64,000 nt of DNA, taken from positions 1 to 64,000 of the forward strand of contig NZ_AODL01000016.1 in the NCBI RefSeq assembly GCF_000525995.1. Direction: 5' to 3'. The notes under the pieces were generated by a model. That model did no database searches and was not told the DNA's origin. It saw only the letters and a program-made list of their open reading frames with translations. Each line of letters begins with the position of its first letter. The stretch's first letter is position 1. This document shows, in pieces, positions 60,295 through 64,000 of the stretch. Source of the stretch: Paenilisteria riparia FSL S10-1204 (GTDB lineage: Bacteria; Bacillota; Bacilli; Lactobacillales; Listeriaceae). Both the position numbers and the translations under genes were made by a program.

Positions 60295-61278
60295 ATGTTA
60301 AACAAGCATTTTGACAGACACCGCCGATTAAGAACTAGCGCTTCAATGCGTGATCTTGTGCGCGAAACGGTGCTACATAAAGAAGATTTGATTTACCCAA
60401 TTTTCGTGAAAGAAGAGAACACGCCAAAATCCGAAGTAACATCTATGCCAGGCGTTTACCAATATCCACTGTATGAACTTGAAAGTGAAGTCAAAGAACT
60501 ACTCAACTTAGGAATAAAGGCTGTGATTCTTTTCGGACTCCCAGATGATAAAGATGACGTAGGTTCAGGAGCTTACCATCAGCACGGGATTGTACAAAAA
60601 GCAACGCGTGTTATTAAAAAAATGGCCCCAGAAATGCTCGTTATTGCAGATACATGCCTTTGTGAATTTACGGATCACGGGCATTGCGGCGTTATCAAAG
60701 GAGGTTCTGTGTTGAACGATGAGTCACTAGAACTCCTCAAAAAAACTGCGGTTAGCCAAGCAGAGGCGGGTGCAGATATTATTGCCCCTTCCAATATGAT
60801 GGATGGTTTTGTAAGGGTAATTCGAGAAGGTTTAGACGAGGCTGGATTCTATGATGTTCCAATAATGTCCTATGCGGTAAAATATGCCTCTGCTTTTTAC
60901 GGTCCATTTCGCGAAGCAGCCAACAGTGCTCCACAATTCGGTGATCGGAAAACATACCAAATGGATCCAGCAAACCGTTTAGAAGCACTTCGTGAAGCAA
61001 ACAGTGATGAAAAGGAAGGCGCCGATTTCTTAATTGTCAAACCCTCACTTTCTTATATGGATATTATTCGGGACGTACGCAATCAAACGAATCTCCCCGT
61101 CGTTGCATATAATGTAAGCGGTGAGTATGCCATGGTGAAAGCAGCAAGCGCTAATGGCTGGATTGATGAAAAACGGATAGTCTTAGAAATGTTAACAAGT
61201 ATGAAACGCGCAGGTGTTAGCTTGATTATTACTTATTTCGCCAAAGATGTGGCGACTTATTTAAGGGAGGATGCATAA
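60295..61278 (+). CDS. hemB: Porphobilinogen synthase (delta-aminolevulinic acid dehydratase) HemB
   Basis: Condenses two aminolevulinate molecules. The 327 residues have the two catalytic lysines K196 ([14 protein letters not shown]) and K249 ([11 protein letters not shown]). The cysteine-rich zinc segment [14 protein letters not shown] is present, suggesting a zinc-dependent type. AAGGAGGA overlaps the hemD end. Followed two bases later by hemL. Confidence 0.97.
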   Translation: MLNKHFDRHRRLRTSASMRDLVRETVLHKEDLIYPIFVKEENTPKSEVTSMPGVYQYPLYELESEVKELLNLGIKAVILFGLPDDKDDVGSGAYHQHGIVQKATRVIKKMAPEMLVIADTCLCEFTDHGHCGVIKGGSVLNDESLELLKKTAVSQAEAGADIIAPSNMMDGFVRVIREGLDEAGFYDVPIMSYAVKYASAFYGPFREAANSAPQFGDRKTYQMDPANRLEALREANSDEKEGADFLIVKPSLSYMDIIRDVRNQTNLPVVAYNVSGEYAMVKAASANGWIDEKRIVLEMLTSMKRAGVSLIITYFAKDVATYLREDA

Positions 61279-61280
61279 AT

Positions 61281-62567
61281 ATGAGACAGTTTTCCAACTC
61301 AGTAAAAGCCTTTAAAGAAGCAAATAGAGTACTACCGGGTGGTGTAAATAGCCCTGTACGAGCCTTTAAATCAGTAGATGCCGATCCTGTTTTTATGAAG
61401 CAAGGAAAAGGTGCGTACTTAACAGATATTGACGGAAATGAATATATTGACTATGTGCTATCATGGGGACCATTAATCTTAGGACACGCAAATGAGAAGG
61501 TCATAAAAGCAGTAACTGATGCGGTAGCACTTGGAACAAGTTTTGGGACGCCAACGGAAATTGAAACGGAATTAGCGAAATTAGTTGTTGAACGCGTGCC
61601 ATCAGTAGATATCGTTCGTATGGTTTCATCTGGAACCGAGGCAACAATGAGCGCGATTAGGCTGGCACGTGGCTATACAAAGCGAAATAAAATTTTGAAA
61701 TTTGAAGGAAGTTACCATGGGCATGGTGATTCACTTTTGATAAAAGCAGGTTCAGGCGTTGCTACACTTGGTTTGCCAGACTCTCCAGGCGTTACGCCAG
61801 GTCTTGCAGCAGATACTATTGCCGTTCCATATAACGATTTAGAAACCGTTCAACTTGTATTTGAAAAATATGGTGAAGAAATCGCAGCTATTATTGTAGA
61901 ACCAGTTGCCGGGAACATGGGTGTTGTTCCGCCGATTGAAGGCTTTTTAGAAGGGCTTCGCGAAGTGACAACAAAATATGGTAGTCTGCTAATTTTTGAC
62001 GAAGTAATGACTGGATTTCGTGTTGATTTCTATAGCGCACAAGGTCTTTACGTAGTTACTCCAGATATAACTTGCCTAGGAAAAGTAATAGGAGGCGGCT
62101 TGCCAGTTGGTGCCTATGGTGGTAAAAAAGAAATAATGGAACACATTGCACCAGCCGGAAATATATATCAAGCGGGTACACTATCTGGCAATCCAGTTGC
62201 GATGAACGCTGGTTTTGCAACATTAAGCCAATTAACACCACATCATTATGACGCTTTCAGAGCTCGCATCGATCAAATGGAAGAAGGTCTAACCGTTCTC
62301 TCACAACAATATGAAGTTCCGTTAGCCATTAATCGTGCAGGGTCTATGTTTGGCTTTTTCTTCACAAATCAAAAAGTAATCAATTATGATACAGCTAAAA
62401 CATCAGATTTAGCCTATTTCGCTAACTACTACCGTGAGATGCTACAAAATGGTATTTTCTTACCACCTTCGCAATTTGAAGGATTATTCATTTCAACAGC
62501 CCATACAGAGATCGAAATAGCGAAAACACTTGAGGCAATAGAAGCCTCCATGAAAGCACTACGTTGA
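61281..62567 (+). CDS. hemL: Glutamate-1-semialdehyde 2,1-aminomutase HemL
   Basis: PLP enzyme that makes 5-aminolevulinate, the second step of the pathway though the last gene of the operon. The 428 residues begin with [19 protein letters not shown] and have PLP lysine K268 in [25 protein letters not shown] precedes ATG by ten bases. The valS promoter overlaps its stop codon. Confidence 0.96.
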   Translation: MRQFSNSVKAFKEANRVLPGGVNSPVRAFKSVDADPVFMKQGKGAYLTDIDGNEYIDYVLSWGPLILGHANEKVIKAVTDAVALGTSFGTPTEIETELAKLVVERVPSVDIVRMVSSGTEATMSAIRLARGYTKRNKILKFEGSYHGHGDSLLIKAGSGVATLGLPDSPGVTPGLAADTIAVPYNDLETVQLVFEKYGEEIAAIIVEPVAGNMGVVPPIEGFLEGLREVTTKYGSLLIFDEVMTGFRVDFYSAQGLYVVTPDITCLGKVIGGGLPVGAYGGKKEIMEHIAPAGNIYQAGTLSGNPVAMNAGFATLSQLTPHHYDAFRARIDQMEEGLTVLSQQYEVPLAINRAGSMFGFFFTNQKVINYDTAKTSDLAYFANYYREMLQNGIFLPPSQFEGLFISTAHTEIEIAKTLEAIEASMKALR

Positions 62568-62592
62568 CGATTACTTCTTTATTTGATACAAT
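62564..62592 (+). promoter_or_regulatory. Promoter of valS, overlapping the hemL stop
   Basis: TTGACG (62564-62569) contains the hemL TGA stop; TACAAT (62587-62592) follows after 17 bases. Start predicted near 62599. Confidence 0.7.
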
Positions 62593-62598
62593 AAACCC

Positions 62599-62857
62599 AT
62601 TCTAATATTTGTAAATACGAAGATGAGGAAGAGTAGGATATTTTTTTCTTTTCAGAGAAGAGGCGGTCGGTGCAAGTCTCTAAGAAAAATATTTGAACGT
62701 AGCCTCTGAGTAATATTCCTGAACTTAGAGTAAGGGATATCGGGAAACTTACTCTCGTTAAAAGAATGAAGTGCCGTACTTTTGTGTACGGTAAAAAGGT
62801 GGTACCGCGGAAAGCTCTTTTCGTCCTTTATACAGGATGAGAAGAGTTTTTTGTATT
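62599..62857 (+). promoter_or_regulatory. T-box leader of valS (valine)
   Basis: Canonical T-box AAGGTGGTACCGCGG at 62796-62810, then the terminator AGCTCTTTTCGTCCT / AGGATGAGAAGAGT with a T-run (62812-62853). A stem I region with several hairpins spans about 62615-62770. Uncharged tRNA(Val) should turn on valS. No terminator is seen between hemL and this leader other than the T-box one. Confidence 0.92.
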
Positions 62858-62883
62858 CCAAAATCGATTTAGGAGGAAAAAAG

Positions 62884-64000
62884 ATGACAGAATTAAACAT
62901 GCCAACAAAATATAACCCCCAAGATATTGAAAAAAATCGCTATGATTGGTGGATTGAGCAAGAATTTTTCAAAGCTGATGGTAAAAATGAAAAACCAGCA
63001 TATTCCGTTGTAATCCCACCCCCAAATGTAACTGGAAAACTACATCTAGGACACGCTTGGGATACAACATTACAAGATATTTTAACACGCATGAAACGGA
63101 TGCAAGGTTATGACACATTGTATTTGCCAGGAATGGACCACGCAGGTATTGCAACCCAAGCAAAGGTAGAGGCGAAATTGCGAGAAAGCAATACTTCACG
63201 CTATGATTTAGGCCGCGAGAAATTCTTAACACAAGCTTGGGATTGGAAAGAAGAGTACGCTGCCGTCATACGCGAGCAATGGAAAAAGATTGGCTTAGGA
63301 TTAGACTATTCAAGAGAACGTTTTACATTAGATGAAGGTTTATCCGATGCTGTAAGAAAAGTGTTTGTCACTTTATATGAAAAAGATTTAATCTACAGAG
63401 GACAATATATCATTAACTGGGACCCCGTTGCGAAAACAGCATTATCCGATATTGAAGTTATTCACCAAGACGTTGAAGGACAGTTCTATCATTTAAAATA
63501 CCCATTAACGGATGGTTCAGGTTTCTTAGAAGTCGCAACAACAAGACCTGAAACAATTCCAGGCGACACAGCAGTTGCTGTTCATCCTAAAGATGAGCGC
63601 TATCAAGCGTTTATTGGAAAAACGATTACCTTGCCAATCATAGGACGAGAAATCCCAATCGTTGCTGATGATTATGTAGAACGTGAATTTGGTTCTGGTG
63701 TAGTAAAAATAACACCGGCACACGACCCTAACGATTTTGAGGTAGGTAACCGTCACGACTTACCACGAGTAATTGTAATGAATGAAGATGCGACAATGAA
63801 CGAAGCTTCAGGCAAATATAACGGCATGGATCGTCTCGATGCGCGTAAAGCAATTATAGAAGATTTCAAAGAACTAGGATTGTTCATCAAACAAGAGCCA
63901 CATTTGCATTCAGTTGGGCATTCAGAAAGAACTGGCGCAGTGGTAGAACCATATCTTTCTATGCAATGGTTTGTAAAAATGGCACCATTAGCTGAACAAG
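62884..64000 (+). CDS. valS: Valyl-tRNA synthetase ValS (5' part, cut by window end)
   Basis: Class I synthetase for tRNA(Val). The 372 codons seen are an open frame to the window edge. HIGH-type motif [13 protein letters not shown] lies near residues 43-55, and the editing domain is beginning ([19 protein letters not shown] and [16 protein letters not shown]). The more usual wording after TTRPET is MLGD; IPGD here is a small variation. ATG 62884 follows AGGAGGA. The remaining two thirds, with KMSKS and the C-terminal coiled coil, lie outside. Confidence 0.97.
   Translation, partial: MTELNMPTKYNPQDIEKNRYDWWIEQEFFKADGKNEKPAYSVVIPPPNVTGKLHLGHAWDTTLQDILTRMKRMQGYDTLYLPGMDHAGIATQAKVEAKLRESNTSRYDLGREKFLTQAWDWKEEYAAVIREQWKKIGLGLDYSRERFTLDEGLSDAVRKVFVTLYEKDLIYRGQYIINWDPVAKTALSDIEVIHQDVEGQFYHLKYPLTDGSGFLEVATTRPETIPGDTAVAVHPKDERYQAFIGKTITLPIIGREIPIVADDYVEREFGSGVVKITPAHDPNDFEVGNRHDLPRVIVMNEDATMNEASGKYNGMDRLDARKAIIEDFKELGLFIKQEPHLHSVGHSERTGAVVEPYLSMQWFVKMAPLAEQ

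Overview
The window looks like chromosomal DNA of a low-to-moderate-GC Gram-positive rod of the family Listeriaceae (Listeria in the broad sense). The evidence is the gene order argCJBDF ... nadK-sppA-RDD-tpx-ytxK-ackA-usp-ald ... pepQ ... ytkL/ytoI-like-nrnA-dnaE-accDA-pfkA-pyk-fxsA-UPF0756-citZ-icd-polA-mutM-coaE-nrdR-dnaB-dnaI-thrS-ysxC-hemACDBL-valS. From memory this is the L. monocytogenes core backbone. A Listeria-type FosX is also present. The urease block and several other accessory genes are not part of that backbone as I remember it, so a less-studied species is likely. I cannot name it from sequence alone.

Layout. 11-5134 is the arginine operon. 5187-7129 is an accessory stretch: an orphan 65-residue ORF, a dUTPase, a decayed DUF4825-type lipoprotein gene and a VanZ-like gene. 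7182-14844 carries nadK (minus), sppA, RDD protein, tpx, ytxK, ackA, usp (minus) and ald. 14881-19802 is mixed accessory: HesB-like protein, fosX, a secreted Ig-like protein, pepQ, and a divergent MarR / SDR-DUF2316 module. 19902-22866 is the core run to nrnA. 22912-34663 is the main accessory island: a GyrI-like protein, remnants of a WYL/YafY-type regulator, a full urease operon ureABCEFGD with a urea transporter, an AraC regulator, a long intergenic hairpin and a BmrCD-like heterodimeric ABC exporter. 34715-64000 is core: DNA polymerase III DnaE, acetyl-CoA carboxylase beta/alpha, lower glycolysis, first TCA steps, DNA repair/replication, a T-box-controlled thrS, ysxC, the haem precursor operon and a T-box-controlled valS that runs off the end.

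Functional links. The arg genes make citrulline from glutamate. Urease plus the UT transporter would take up and split urea to ammonia. accDA, pfkA/pyk and citZ/icd feed central carbon flow. ackA makes acetate and ATP. hemACDBL makes uroporphyrinogen precursors. MarR, AraC, T-boxes and a CcpA-type cre site are the visible regulators.

Quality warning. At least nine genes (RDD, ackA, Ig-like, ureG, araC, accD, pyk, polA, hemD) are broken by single-base indels, mostly in A/T runs. Several of these are essential or central, so most breaks are probably sequencing or assembly errors. The DUF4825 and WYL remnants look like genuine decay.
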